Shown piece after piece: positions 12,565 to 24,311 of a DNA stretch of 64,000 bases. Position 1 is the stretch's first letter. Every line of letters begins with the position of its first letter. A model generated the notes under the pieces. It was not told the origin of the DNA and searched no databases. It was given only the letters and a program-made list of their open reading frames with translations. Origin of the DNA: Rosa chinensis (Eukaryota > Streptophyta > Magnoliopsida > Rosales > Rosaceae); assembly GCF_002994745.2 (NCBI RefSeq), contig NC_037091.1:35280612-35344611 (forward strand), in the 5' to 3' direction. The position numbers were made by a program, and so were the translations under genes.

Positions 12565-12985
12565 TTGGTCAAGGCCCCAGTCCACCTGTCGGTTTTCAGT
12601 TTACTGCAAGCTAGAATAGGAATGGATTCTTATGGATCGTTCATTGGCAGATCTTAGAAGTGAGAGAAAGTGAATTTGTTTTGAAGTCAATGCCACAAGA
12701 CTTTTGAAATTTGTATGGTTTTGTTGTGATGTTTAGGTTGTTATCACTATCATGTTATTAGAATGTTTGACATTTTAAGTCTATGAATTCAAGTAAGACC
12801 GTAATCAAATTGTGACTGAAAAAAAAATAAAAAATTATGAGTCTTGTTGTTAATCCGCAACTTGTGATTTGCCTATCTTAATTATAAAATTTTTGGTTAA
12901 TCAATGATCATTCACTTGCAGCGTTGGACATGATGAGGTGACCAGTGTGGCAAAAAAGCATGGTCTAATAGGTACTTTCTTCACT

Positions 12986-13072
12986 ATTACTTATTCATTA
13001 TGATTTTTTTGCGTATACTATTTGTTTAAAAAAAAAAAAAAACTAATGTTTTTTGTTTCTTAAAAAAAAAAA
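12986..13072 (+). mobile_element. Short retroposon-like insertion in hAT transposase
   Basis: A near-perfect 15-bp direct repeat (GGTACTTTCTTCACT at 12971, GGTACTTTCTTTACT at 13073) brackets 87 bp ending in an 11-nt A run. Target duplication plus an A-tail is the signature of LINE-mobilised retroposition. It interrupts the transposase codons for GTFFT. A spliced intron is less likely because the repeat duplicates coding sequence on both sides. Confidence 0.6.
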
Positions 13073-14512
13073 GGTACTTTCTTTACTGTAGTATCTAATG
13101 TGGTGAATATTGTTGGAGCATCATCCAAGCATCGTGACATTCTTTGTGAAAAACATGCTTTAAAAGTCATTGAAGCCTTAAAAAGTGGTGATCTTTCAAG
13201 TGGAAAAGGCTTAAATCAAGAAATTGGGATCAAACGTCCATGTGATACACGTTGGGGCACACATTTTGGTACTTTGGTAAGCTTTACTACCATGTTTTCA
13301 TCTATTGTTGATGTGCTTGAGGAAATTGCAAACGATAGATTGAATAGTGAGCAAAAAACACTTAAGCATCCATTTCGTTACGCTTGGTGCTAACATATGA
13401 TTTTGTGTTTAGCTTGCATTTGATGAAGACTATACTTGGAATTACAAATGAGTTATCACAAGTCTTACAGAAAGATGATCAAGATATTGTGAATGCCATG
13501 GATTTAGTTAAAGTATACAAGCAACAATTACAGATGATGAGGGACAGTGGTTGAAATTCTTTAGTGGAGGAAGTGTCTAGTTTTTGTGTTGAGGAGAATA
13601 TTGATGTCCTTAATATGGATGATATGTATTATCCTCCAAGAAAATCAAGGCGCAAGGCTCCTAATCTCACAAATATGCACTATTATCATGTTGATTTTTT
13701 CAATGCTGTGATAGATTTCCAACTACAAGAGCTCAATAATCGTTTCAACGAGGCTAACATTGAGTTGTTACTTTGTTTGGCATGTTTATCTCCTAATGAT
13801 TCATTTTCTGCTTTTGACAAGAGAAAGTTGATTCGCCTTGCTCAGTTTTACTCACATGATTTTTCTTCCATGGATCTACGGGCGCTAGAAAGTCAGCTTC
13901 AAACTTATGTTGATGACATGAGTTCTAATGTAAAGTTTTCCGAATTGAAAGGCATCGCTGAACTTGCCAAAAGACTAGTGGAGACAAGAAAGCATGAGGT
14001 ATATCCATTAGTTTATTTGCTCATTAAATTGGCATTAACACTTCCGATTGCAACAGCTTCAGTAGAAAGGGCATTCTCTATGAATATTGTGAAGAATCAA
14101 ATGCCAAACAAAATGGGAGATCAATGGTTGAATGATTATTTGACTGTGTATCTTGAAAAAGATGTATTCAATGCTATTGACAATGAGCCTATCATCCAGC
14201 GTTTTCAAAACATGAAGTCTCCTCGAGGACAACTTTAAATGTTTGATTTAAAATTGTTTCCTTTTGCTAAGATTTTGATGTATTGTAATATTTTATTTTT
14301 TTTGCTAAGTACTTATTCGAATTGTTATGATATTGAATGTTTAGAAGTTGTGCTAAATAAAGAAACCCTTTGATCCTCTTTTTATAAAGAAAGAAGAAAC
14401 AAAAAAAAAAAAAGTTGTGCTAAATAACGAATTGTCTCTAATTTTATTGTTTAAATTTTTTTATCTATTTTTTACTACGCCCCCATATAAAAAAATCCTG
14501 GATCCGCCACTG

Positions 14513-15077
14513 GCTATTAGCATAGAAAATTCATAACAAGCATGTAATTTAAACAATGTGGGAAGGCCGGAAGCAATTTCCAGTGTTAGAACCAGATGAC
14601 TATTCTTGGATATAATTGAACTTAATCCGCACTAATAAGAACCATAAGGCTAAACAGAAACACCGTACCAAACCATCCACCTGCAATACTCTATGTACAA
14701 TGAGGGTAAACAAACTGAAAATCCTAAATTTTATTTTTATGAGAAAGTTCAATGTCCTCCATGTCTTCTCTTCCATCAAAAGTCAAAATGCAAGCGGGTC
14801 CTCAACTTTTTATTTTATGAAACTTTCTTTCCTATGGACCATTTACCAGGGTATTCAGACATGTCGTACTTTTTTTCTCCGTTCTCATCTCTTCCTCCTC
14901 CAGGATGTTTACCCTTAACTGGTAAAAAGAGAAATCAAATCAGAAAACAAGCAATGCCACTTTCAAGAACCAACTTATTAGTTCTTGAAAAAATACAATG
15001 AGTGAGAAACAAATGTACTCAAAAATAAATACTGATATGCTAACACAATGAAATTGTGCATAATAATTTCAAACAAT
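14513..15077. other. Intergenic, no gene recognised
   Basis: Short overlapping frames at 14616-15001 show no family resemblance. The region lies between the hAT element end and a Harbinger-like MITE. Confidence 0.45.
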
Positions 15078-15080
15078 TTA

Positions 15081-15559
15081 GGCCCCGTTTAGTTGACCGG
15101 AATGTTACAGTTGGAAAAAGAATTGTACTAATTAATTTTCCTTTCAATGATGGAATGGAATTGATTTAGCATTTCCATTTGTGGTGTTTGGAAGAATTCA
15201 AGACTTGAGATTAGAGAATAGTTTGAGAGAATTAATTTGTTAATGATTTTCCAACAATGCTGAATTGAATTAAATATGGAAGATTAAAAATGAATGAGTG
15301 GAGATCAGAATTATCAATTGACCAAATTTTATGATGGGCTAAACAAGTAAATTTTCAATTCCATTGAGTGAAGGAATTGAAATACCACACTCCGGCCAGA
15401 TGGTATTTCTATTCTGCCTCTTTTATGGAATTGAACTCCGGTCAACTCATTTATTTTACTTTCTTTTCCAGACTTATGATTTAACCAAACGTGACAATTT
15501 AATGGAATGAGAAACTATTTCACATTTCAGATTTGATTTCCTGACTAACAAATGAGGCC
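15081..15559. mobile_element. Harbinger/Tourist-like MITE, 479 bp
   Basis: The termini are GGCCCCGTTTAGTTG on the left and the complement of CTAACAAATGAGGCC on the right. They are flanked by TTA on both sides (15078-15080 and 15560-15562), the target preferred by PIF/Harbinger elements. It has no coding capacity. The right-hand TTA is the complement of the TAA stop codon of the neighbouring minus-strand coiled-coil gene. Confidence 0.85.
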
Positions 15560-16595
15560 TTAGTATATCACCTTCACATCGTTGGACTCCGTCTTTTTTC
15601 TTAGAAAGAAGTTCAAAATCTTTGACACTTCAGCAGAGATTGGAGATATAGACTCAACAATTTGCTGCTGAGAAGAACCCGGTAGTAGAATAACATCCAT
15701 AAATTTTTTCAGTGCATACTCATCGTCATCAGTCTTGAGTGTCTCAATATATCGAGTATAGTGGTCTCTCACCAGAGCCTTCAAATCATCAGTGATTTCT
15801 GCATTTTTCATACGAGGTTCAAGAAAAGCTAATAAAAATCGTCCCGTTTCTTATTCATCTCTGAGTATAGCTTGTCCAGCTTCTCTGTCTTTGATTGTGA
15901 CCGCCTTATTTTCTTCTCGACTTCTGTTCCCATACAAGGCCTCTCACTATCAAAAAACTTGTACTGTTCCTCGTCTAGTTTGGCCAATTCGTCATCTAGT
16001 TTGGCCAATTCGTTCCATAGCTGCCAAAAAACACATCAAACCAGAGGCTTCAAACTTGGACGCTGAAGCATTTTTGCTATTTAGCATCAGAAATTACAGG
16101 TGGGAGTGACTAAACTATCAATATGATCGTATATCAGCCTACATTTTTCTTTGGCCAATTATCGGTCCACATTTAAACTTTGGAAAACAAATTCCAAATT
16201 CCAAATCATAGTCAGATCAATTGGTGACAGCAATCTTACCTGCCGCATACTGTTGTTGTTCATCTCCAAGTTCTTGTAGAGTTTTATCTGTCTCTTATAA
16301 TATTCAGATGTTAAACACCGAAACGCTTCTCTTTCTTTACTGATCTTTTCTTCTAGTTTTTCTATACCCCCCATGAGAAGTTTCTTCTTGATCCTCCATC
16401 TCTTTTTCTCTGTAAGGAGCCGCTCCCTTTCGAGTCGGCATTGAGAAAGCTGACACAGCACCAGTTAGAATGCAATGCAGAATATCTAGTAATAGAGAAA
16501 ACATTAGTGATAGTGCAAACCTTCTCTTTGAGCTTCAAAACCTCTTCATCCATGGTGCCTGCCTCACTTGACTCCTCCTCCTCCGCTGCCGACAT
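15560..16595 (-). pseudogene. Coiled-coil protein, unknown function (paralogue B), frameshifted
   Basis: Exons on the minus strand: 16595-16521 (MSAAEEEESSEAGTMDEEVLKLKEK), 16449-16240 (210 nt, opening LSQCRLERERLLTEK) and 16020-15560, all joined in phase 0 at GT-AG sites. Exon 3 opens LWNELAKLDDELAKLDEEQ, where an 18-bp duplication makes the repeated ELAKLD. It runs to KRDDFY and meets TAG at 15831-15829. The reading resumes one frame over as LAFLEPRMKNAEITDDLKAL and continues convincingly to KVIY and TAA at 15562-15560. A single indel in the T-rich tract around 15832-15838 would restore one frame, so this is a recent pseudogene, a sequencing error, or a gene with a shorter product. No known domain is recognised; the protein is helical and highly charged. 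Exon layout matches the gene at 2649-3333. Confidence 0.65.
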
Positions 16596-17584
16596 CCTTC
16601 CCCTATTTTCAACAAAACCCTAACTAAAACTTGATCAAAATACCAAATTCAACATGAGAACGAAACTCTAGCCTGAACTCGATCTGATTTCTGCCCCGGA
16701 CGTGAATCGGAATTCCCAAATTTCAGCTAGTCGGACCTTCAAGTCCCAGGTTCGTTAACTTGGCACCTTCCCTCTGCTCTCTCTCTCTCTCTTATCTCTC
16801 CAGCCACTTTCGTTTATGTGCTAAGAGCCCGATCACTCTATGTCTGACTATATATCTCGTTAATTTCGTTAGAAGTTAAAGCCGGAAAGAGTTTGAACTT
16901 TGAAATCTAAATTATCATGCAAAGCAAAACTAGTTATGGCCGGAGTCAAAATAATTCCCCCAAAAAATAAATAAATAAATAGTATGCATGCAGCAACATA
17001 CAATGCGAGAATACGCCCTTTACACTTTTAGTAGTTTAGCTCCATGGAGAAGAATACAAGATTATATTTGTGAGTTGTGACTTTCGTTAGCAAAATAAAT
17101 ACGTACAGAACTGACTGCAACTTGATGTGTGTTGGGACTTGGGAACATATATATTTTACAATACATTATATAACACAACAGCTCTCCGAGGATCATTTGT
17201 ACTTGAGCCGTCCTTGGAGAAGGAGTGCCGCTTTGTTAAGACTCGGCTCCATCTCATCCATGTGCGGAGATTCACAACTTGGCCCAGACCTAACAACAGC
17301 TCCGGCGGGCTAACGACTGGGTTACAAGATACCCAATGATAATTGATTACAACATTCCCCAATAAAACGCAGTTTCGTAAAAATGGTAAACAAAAGAAGA
17401 AAAAAGATTCATGTTAACAAGATACCAAAGTGACCTATTAACTTTTGAATAAGAATTCATGTTGTCTACAGCTTCAAGGGCAATGCCTCAATGACTTCTA
17501 TACAGAAATATCTATTGACCTAAAGTCACAACAAAAACAAATGTAACTGTGAATGAATACCGTGGAGTGGTTGTTATAATTCTT
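16596..17584. other. Intergenic between coiled-coil and S1-domain genes
   Basis: This contains the upstream region of the coiled-coil gene (CT-rich tract near 16770-16800) and, further right, the 3' flank of the S1-domain gene. Short frames at 17077-17362 overlap on both strands and show no family resemblance. Confidence 0.45.
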
Positions 17585-20500
17585 CTATGGGACACGCTCC
17601 AACACTCGCTGGAGTGCTTGTTTTATACCTTCCTGATCAAGTGTTGTCGTCAGTTGTATTTCCTGTACCTGATGAGTCACAGTCCATATTTAGGGTACAT
17701 TTCGGAATAGTGATTCAAATCTAGGGATTCAATTTTTGTGCATAGCTATTCTGCTTGATAGAAAATTACCGTGGATTTGTAGACTAATTTTATATAATTA
17801 TTTCATATCCATTTCAACTACACGGTAGTAATTTCAAAGCCATATAATTGTTCATGTCCTCTTTACTATCTACTCCCTATTATTAGAATCCAACTCCATC
17901 CTTATAAACTACCAATGTATGTATGTAATGTGTGCAATATGTTTTCTGTGTGTGTAATATGTCTGTGAGAACGAGAAGCAGGAAATATGGAACTCACCTG
18001 CCTTCCTGCCCGAGCAAGGAGAGTAAACTTCTGGTTAATGGCTGGTGACTGAGGTAATAAGTAAGACAAAGAGTAAGAAAGTGTAACACTTGGAAACCAA
18101 TGTTGAAAGCAAGATGAAGATAGTACAGAAAGTTGATATATTTAACTGAAAGGAACTAACATTGGAAAGCCAAAGCTGCAGGTCCTGTGAAACCACCCTT
18201 TTCTCAAATCCTTGGCGAGTGATTCCTACATCATCTATTCTGGACATATCACAGATGACAGCAAGTATCAAATATCAAGTATGTAAACTCAAAAAGAGCA
18301 TCAGCTAGCGATACACACCACAGATCATATTCTATACCAAAAAAGCTTAACTTCATCATTTATTTAAGAGAAATTAGGGAAACTTTTATGACCGGATGCC
18401 CATGTACGGCAGCCTTGGCAGGACTTGGATTTGGTGACCCAAAAGAATATTTGTGCAATATATCGCAGGACCAAAAATTAGAATAAGTGGAGTCTGAAAA
18501 AAGAACATTCAGACTCCCATAGACAATGTGTGTCATTTACAAGTAACTGAGAAGTATAAACCTCTCTTACAGCCCTGGTATGACTGAGTCATAATGTAAG
18601 GCCACTTTCAAACCTCACCTAAATGACTTTATTTCTCTGTTTCCAAACACCCAATGACAGTGCCGTTTTATATAGGGCCACTTTCAAACCCAGACAACTA
18701 GTAATAAGGCTGAAAGGGAAAAATTTCTGGACTCTAGGGTGACCACTACTTAAAGGGCAGACCAGAAGCTGATTCAAAACCCTTTTCAAAACTTAAGAGG
18801 GTAATACTCTTGTAATCTTTCTATCACCGGGAGAAATAACAACGAAGTTTTAGACAAATCATATACACTGAACCATACTGATTCTAGTGTTTCACCATAC
18901 AATGAAAGTCTTAGAAATTGATGGAAGAGGTTAAAATCCTTACCCATCTTCCTGTAGTAGCTCTTCGAATATGGCTTCAAGGCCTGGAAGAGGTTCTATA
19001 TTATTGCTATTGTTAGGGTTCAAAGAATCAGGACCGTCAGAGCCATCCTGTGAATAGACAAACTCATCATATAGCCAAGCATTTCACTTCACAATTGATA
19101 GAGTATGAACAAGAGTACAGCTGAGATATCAAGATCAGCATATTACAGACCTGGGGTATCACTTTGTCCAATGTTTCTAAAAGTGGATCTTCCTCCAACT
19201 GTTTAATTGATAATGTGATTCTTGACTTTTCTCTGCATAAATTTTCCATATGAGTTTCATTTATCGGTATTTTGGTGGAAACTACAATATCTTTTTTTAG
19301 ACCCAATGAGAAAAATGTATTTGTTCATGACTGAAAATTAGACCATGAAATACAACTCACCGATCAATATTAATGATCTTAACTCTTACTGCATCGCCCT
19401 CCGACAAAATGTCTCTTACATCCTGAACTAGATCCCATGAAACCTCCGAGACATGTACTAGTCCAGTCAAATGATAAAGACCTGTTCCAAAGATTTATAT
19501 GATAATGATGACCTTTTTTTTTCCTTTCTTTTGCATGTTTGAAATAAACTGAGGAACATGCTATAACATAACTAAGAGAAACATACCATCAGGAAATAGT
19601 AGATGAACAAAAGCACCGTAATCCTCCACAGAACCAACCCTAGCTTCAAAAACATCCCCAACACTAATTTTCTCAGAAAACTTGGACCAGACAGCTTCCT
19701 TTTCTGAGAATATCAGTTTCTTGTTCTCTTCATCTGCTTGGATTATCTAAAACATCAATAAACTGAGATAGTTTTACATGGGGAAAACCTCTTTAGTACA
19801 TTTCATCCAGGCAAATGGAAAAACTTTATACTCTGAGGCACTCTCGAATATCTGTAAGCTGTAACAATCAGCAAGCAATAAAATAGTATAAAAGCTTCAA
19901 ATAAAGACCGTGCATATTCCTCCTTCGATCTCCCAAAAGGGAAATGCACAAGAACTAATTTAGTCTTTAACTTTGGTATTAGTCTCTAGATTCAACTTGG
20001 TTCTTATCCAGCCTTTGCTGCCAGCCTTTCTAGACTTCTGTAGTTCCCAAGTTCATTAGAATCTGGATTCTGGAGATGTTTGAAGGTTTGACTTCACTAT
20101 TGTTTATACACTAATATGGGACTTTTAGAGTTATTTGAGGAATGCTTGTATAAGTTGTAAATGGAAATAATGTCAAAGTAAGACTTGAGTTCTCTTTTTA
20201 AGTGCCTTTCTCTTTCCAAAAGTTTTCTGCATCTTATTACTCTAGCTCTCTACTCTTCCAGAGTTTCTTTGCTAGAAACAGGGCTCTTGGCTTTTCAGGT
20301 ACTTCGCAGATGTTGGGCCCTAATTTTTATCCACTCCACAGCAATTTCTTAAAGGAAAAAAAAAAATTTGATTCCCTCACTCGCACTGCATCATAAGGCC
20401 AACAAATTGGGTGGAGAGTATGTTAACAAGTTAATGAAAATAGCCATATATGTGAATTCATTACCTTAACAGATATAAGAGAACCAAGTAATCCTTTTGC

Positions 20501-23500
20501 AATCTCCTGGACGCCTTTCCCCGGTTCTGCAGGAAATGGCATAATAAAGAAAACATGATAGTAAATATGCATCCACCTCATAGAGCATTTGTTAGCAACG
20601 CCAAACTCATTGACCAACAGATGTATGGATTATCAGCACATTGGCATGAGTCATCCAAGATTGGTACACTAACAATAGTTATTGAAATTAAAGAAGATAT
20701 ACTAATAATTTTTTTTTTTTTTTTCCGAATATACAAGCCTATAAGTCTTGACAGAAACTTCAGGTCAAGAAGATTTCTGCCAAATAAATTAATTTCTTTA
20801 TTACAATCAGGAAAATCAAAAACAAACAATTTAACAACTCGAATGAGAGACATAACCTTCTCAAACACGGACTTAACATATTCAGACACACCCTGCTCTA
20901 ATATGATACTTAGGGTAAAGCAAATAGCATTCTCAAATCCATACACATTCCAATGTTACATGGTGAATTGATGAGTTAAATATAAAAGAGTCTTAATATT
21001 AACCTACATATCACTAGAAACAATAGGAAATCTTTACCTTGGCAGAAGTGTGATGGGCTCAATTGTGGAAATGGAAGAAAACCCACTAAAGAATGAAACC
21101 GAACCAGCAAACCTCCACTGTTATACCCTTCAACCATCCCATCAAAGATGAATCCACTATCACTGTAAGCTTTTGCTACCTTCCAATCAGCAGACCTCTA
21201 CTTCATTGCAGAAATTAAGTATCAGCTCAGATAAGTATCTGGAGAATTTAATTCCAAAAATAGATATAACAAGTGAAACCGGACAAACTTTCAACACTAT
21301 ATTTTACAAATTTTGTGTATGAAAAATTTCTCCTATTCTTACTTCCGGTATGAAAAACTTCCACTTGGTATAAAGATTCCTGTTCATTCCAACATTATAA
21401 TATTTCTTTTCTTTTTCTGGTAAAGAAAACCTATAGAGAGAGATAAACGAGTACAAGTCAAACAACAAAGTGCCCTCTGGATTACATATTCTAAAGTATA
21501 ACCCTGAAAATAAAAGAAGACAGCACATGATGAAAATTCATCAACAAAGAAAGACAAAACTCAAAATACTACAGATTTCCAACCCAACAGAATTGCAGAG
21601 AAAGAAGCCTAAACTCAGAAGAAATGGTCCCATAGAAGAAATGACCAAAGTGAATTCGTTCCCAAAAAATTTACTTCCTCCACCTAAAATTACCTTTTCT
21701 TTCCATCAAGACCCTATTCAATTACTGCTCATAGTAAACAGAAAGGATGCAGTAATAAATAAGGAGTCAAAGCATCATGTTGGTTACAAAGGTTAGTTGT
21801 GGCAATATACAACTGCATATCAATTTCTAAAATCTTGGGTCTCTTCATCTACACTGTCAATTGATTGGCCTAGTGCAGTTACTTTAAAATAGTAGCAAAG
21901 TGAGTGACTCATTACTGTGTCAGACCCAATCTCCTATATGCTTCATGATAGACAACCACAAAACCTCAAAAGATTGAACAGTTGGAGAATCGGTCAACAA
22001 TGTATTTTATTTCTTTGTGAAACCACCTCACACTATACCCTTTCAAGCATTTTCCTGAACCACATGACTCAACTCACAACTTGAACCTGGCAGGCTAGGA
22101 TATTCTAATTACCAACCCTACAAAGAGCTTAGCAATGAGCCAACAATGCAAATGAAAAGCTAACACCTTCCCTCTTGTTCAGCCCTCTCAACCATGTGGA
22201 AATGCGGAAGAACCTATAGGTGTAACTACCCAGAACCTTGCAACCAATGAACAAACGGGGATGAAGATTGCAGTTTTCAACATAGGACTTCCTACAAGTA
22301 ACGTTTTGATACCACATTAAACATCCACTGGACCTTAAAAGCTTAAGCAATTTGAGGATGCACCAACAGCTTATACCAAGCTAGCATTCCATTCACTCAA
22401 CCCACGTGTTCAACTCATCTTGGCCTCTTGTGAGGGACATGTTGAGAATCTAAACCACTTTCTCCTGATGGTCAAGCAACCACTTTCTCTTGCCTGGTCT
22501 AGATAAATCCAGCACAGCACCTGTTAGATGAAAACATAAGCTCCCCAACTTCTGAATCTCTCAAGTTTCTTCCATACTTAAAGTCTCAACTCACCGGCAG
22601 AGAGCAATTCGTGCACATCCTAGCTATGGATAAATTATGACAAATCTCATAACCTATATGAGAATCTAAATGAGAGACACAAAACTGTTTACCCGGAAAT
22701 CTCCACAGCCAAAGTCACTTGGGAAATCTCTTCTCGCAGTGCAAAATGAGTGACACAAAGCTGTTTCCTCAACCCACCCTTCCAAACCCTCAACCTTTCC
22801 ATATTATCCACCCCAACTTTGCAGAAGAAAATCAGCTGATGACTTGCAATATATCTTTCCTTGGGCTTCCACTGGAGCCTCGAATAAAACTGTTGCACTC
22901 CCAACCATTTACTAGCAACCCCTATTTACTTCTAATGATGGCATACCACACCAAATTTGTATCCTCCGGAAATCTCCACAGCCACTAGGAAAACAACTTC
23001 CCATTAGTTAGCGATCCTCTTGATCTTCTTCCACCCTTTCGCAAACTCTCAACAGTTTCTCAATCCTTTTAGCCACACCCGGTGCAAACACACTCTCCAA
23101 AACTGCTCGATTTCAGAATATGAACAAAGCTACACAAAGCACTTACACTATCTTCATCGTAAACGACGAGGCATTTCGCTACTTTATCTCATTCAAGGCT
23201 CATGGCATTACAGAAGCAGATAAAAAGTGCAGCACTTTAAAATGTGCAAACATGGTCCGTGGTTCTGTAGCACCACTACTCTATCTTATTCATCTCAATC
23301 TCAATCAACTCTTTTTACATAATCAATAAAAACAAGCAGCTAAAAAAGAACATTTCAGAACATAAACTAGTATTATATACAGAATCAAAAACCCAATAAG
23401 AAATCCTAAACATTTTGCTGATTCAATCAATAAGGACGAAGAAAGGAGCAAACTTGAACACACCCGAGCCTGCTCAGTAGAGGGAGAGGAGTCTTGCACT

Positions 23501-23700
23501 TCAGTCTTGCTGGCAGCGCAAACTAGAGAGGTTCTCTTCTTGCTGACAGACTTGTGGGATTGCTTTGGGAAGTTGGAGTGGTTTAAGAAACAAGAAGAGA
23601 CTGAGCAAGTATTAGAGGAGGAGGAGGAGGAGGCATCGCTGGTGATGAACAAGAGCCGTGAGACTGATCCAAGGGCCAGAGTTGCAGTGTATATAGGCAT
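17585..23700 (-). CDS. SRRP1: Chloroplast S1-domain RNA-binding protein (SRRP1/At3g23700-like)
   Basis: Ten exons can be joined in frame on the minus strand: 23700-23464, 21197-21038, 20526-20465, 19746-19587, 19481-19361, 19232-19151, 19047-18944, 18239-18161, 18048-17998 and 17668-17585, all GT-AG, giving 379 aa. Residues 1 to about 70 are Ser/Thr-rich and basic with few acids (MPIYTATLALGSVSRLLFI), like a chloroplast transit peptide. A first S1 motif spans about 92-170 (GMVEGYNSGGLLVRFHSLVGFLPFPQLSPS). A second spans about 180-260 (VGDVFEARVGSVEDYGAFVHL, then GLVHVSEVSWD and SRITLSIKQL). The tail ends VQEIQLTTTLDQEGIKQALQRVLERVP, typical of this family. The family binds plastid RNA through its S1 (OB-fold) domains; the exact target is not readable here. 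An upstream in-frame ATG at 23826 could add 42 residues. Intron 1 is 2.3 kb. Confidence 0.9.
21198..23463. other. Large intron 1 of the S1-domain gene
   Basis: The 2266-bp intron separates the transit-peptide exon from the first S1 exon. Open frames inside it on either strand show no recognisable similarity. A 17-nt direct repeat GGAAATCTCCACAGCCA occurs at about 22696 and 22969. Confidence 0.7.
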
Positions 23701-24311
23701 TTTCCTTGGTTTGAATAATGGGAATGGAGAACAGAGATTCAGGGCAGCAGCATTAGCATTTGGATTGTGGGTTTTGCAAAATGGGGGATTGGATAACGTA
23801 TCATATTTTTTTGGTGTGGAAGACATGAACGCAGTGTTTGAACCTTCCAAGTGGCCTATCTTAGCCCACAGAACCCTCGCTGCCCATATGCCAATCCATC
23901 ATTTCTCTTCTTTTCTTACAATTTTCGAAAAATTTAATGAAAATAACCACTTAGGTGGACTGGTGGAGTGTCCAAAAATATATCAACAATTTTTTTTTTA
24001 GAATAGAAAATCCTGTATTCAATTAATAAAAACGATTGCTAAATATGGGAATGACTGCCCTGTACCATTGAGTCTATTGACATTAGTTTCTCTTTTATAG
24101 GTGGAAGGTTATGAATTCGACTCACGAAAAACTAGTTGTTGTAATTTTACTTTGTTGATGCAATAAAGAAAACAATATTATGGGAATAACCGGTGGTGGA
24201 TATAAGTTCCTCACTCTCTTCCTTTCTACTAGAATTAGTTATGGAAGTATTATCATCGGTGACATCCATGAACCAAGCTGATGGACATAAAGTTTTTTTT
24301 TTTTTTTTTTT

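Larger units (their letters stand above)
9925..14238 (+). pseudogene. hAT transposase (ZMYM1-like) pseudogene
   Basis: The N-terminal segment (9925-10683) begins MERFYKRISELP and contains a TTF/MYM-type zinc finger (CLCCYLFKP, then GFNNWKK and a downstream H-x(2)-S-H). It ends in a stop at 10681. The reading then continues through the catalytic core in broken frames: ILVDESRDV near 10765, GQGYDGASNMSGEFNGLKT near 10950, and FVHCFAHQLQLAL near 11040. After the insertion it resumes at about 12921 (VAKKHGLIGTFF), then VNIVGASSKHRDIL (13100) and the DTRWGTHF box (13240). The C-terminal hAT dimerisation region (13564-14238) has LPIATASVERAFSMNIVKN and ends QNMKSPRGQL. Several stops and two insertions make it non-functional. 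Confidence 0.9.
9035..14512 (+). mobile_element. hAT transposon, ZMYM1-like, decayed, 5.5 kb
   Basis: The transposase pseudogene at 9925-14238 places this in the plant hAT group related to zinc finger MYM-type protein 1. The 3' terminus GGATCCGCCACTG (ending 14512) is typical of the group. Its complement CAGTGGCGGATCC aligns imperfectly with the left end CACTAGCGAATTG at 9035. The flanking octamers are GCAATTAG (9027-9034) and GCTATTAG (14513-14520), 7 of 8 identical, which fits an old 8-bp hAT target duplication. An 1.8-kb insertion (about 11085-12920) and an 87-bp retroposon (12986-13072) interrupt it. Confidence 0.8.

Noticed and set aside
20555..20971. 138-aa plus-strand and 122-aa minus-strand frames
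   Set aside because: They lie in introns of the S1-domain gene, overlap each other, and have no family resemblance.
23507..24001. 164-aa plus-strand frame opposite exon 1 of the S1-domain gene
   Set aside because: Antisense of the Ser-rich transit-peptide exon; the EEEEEE run is the reverse of the TCC serine run.
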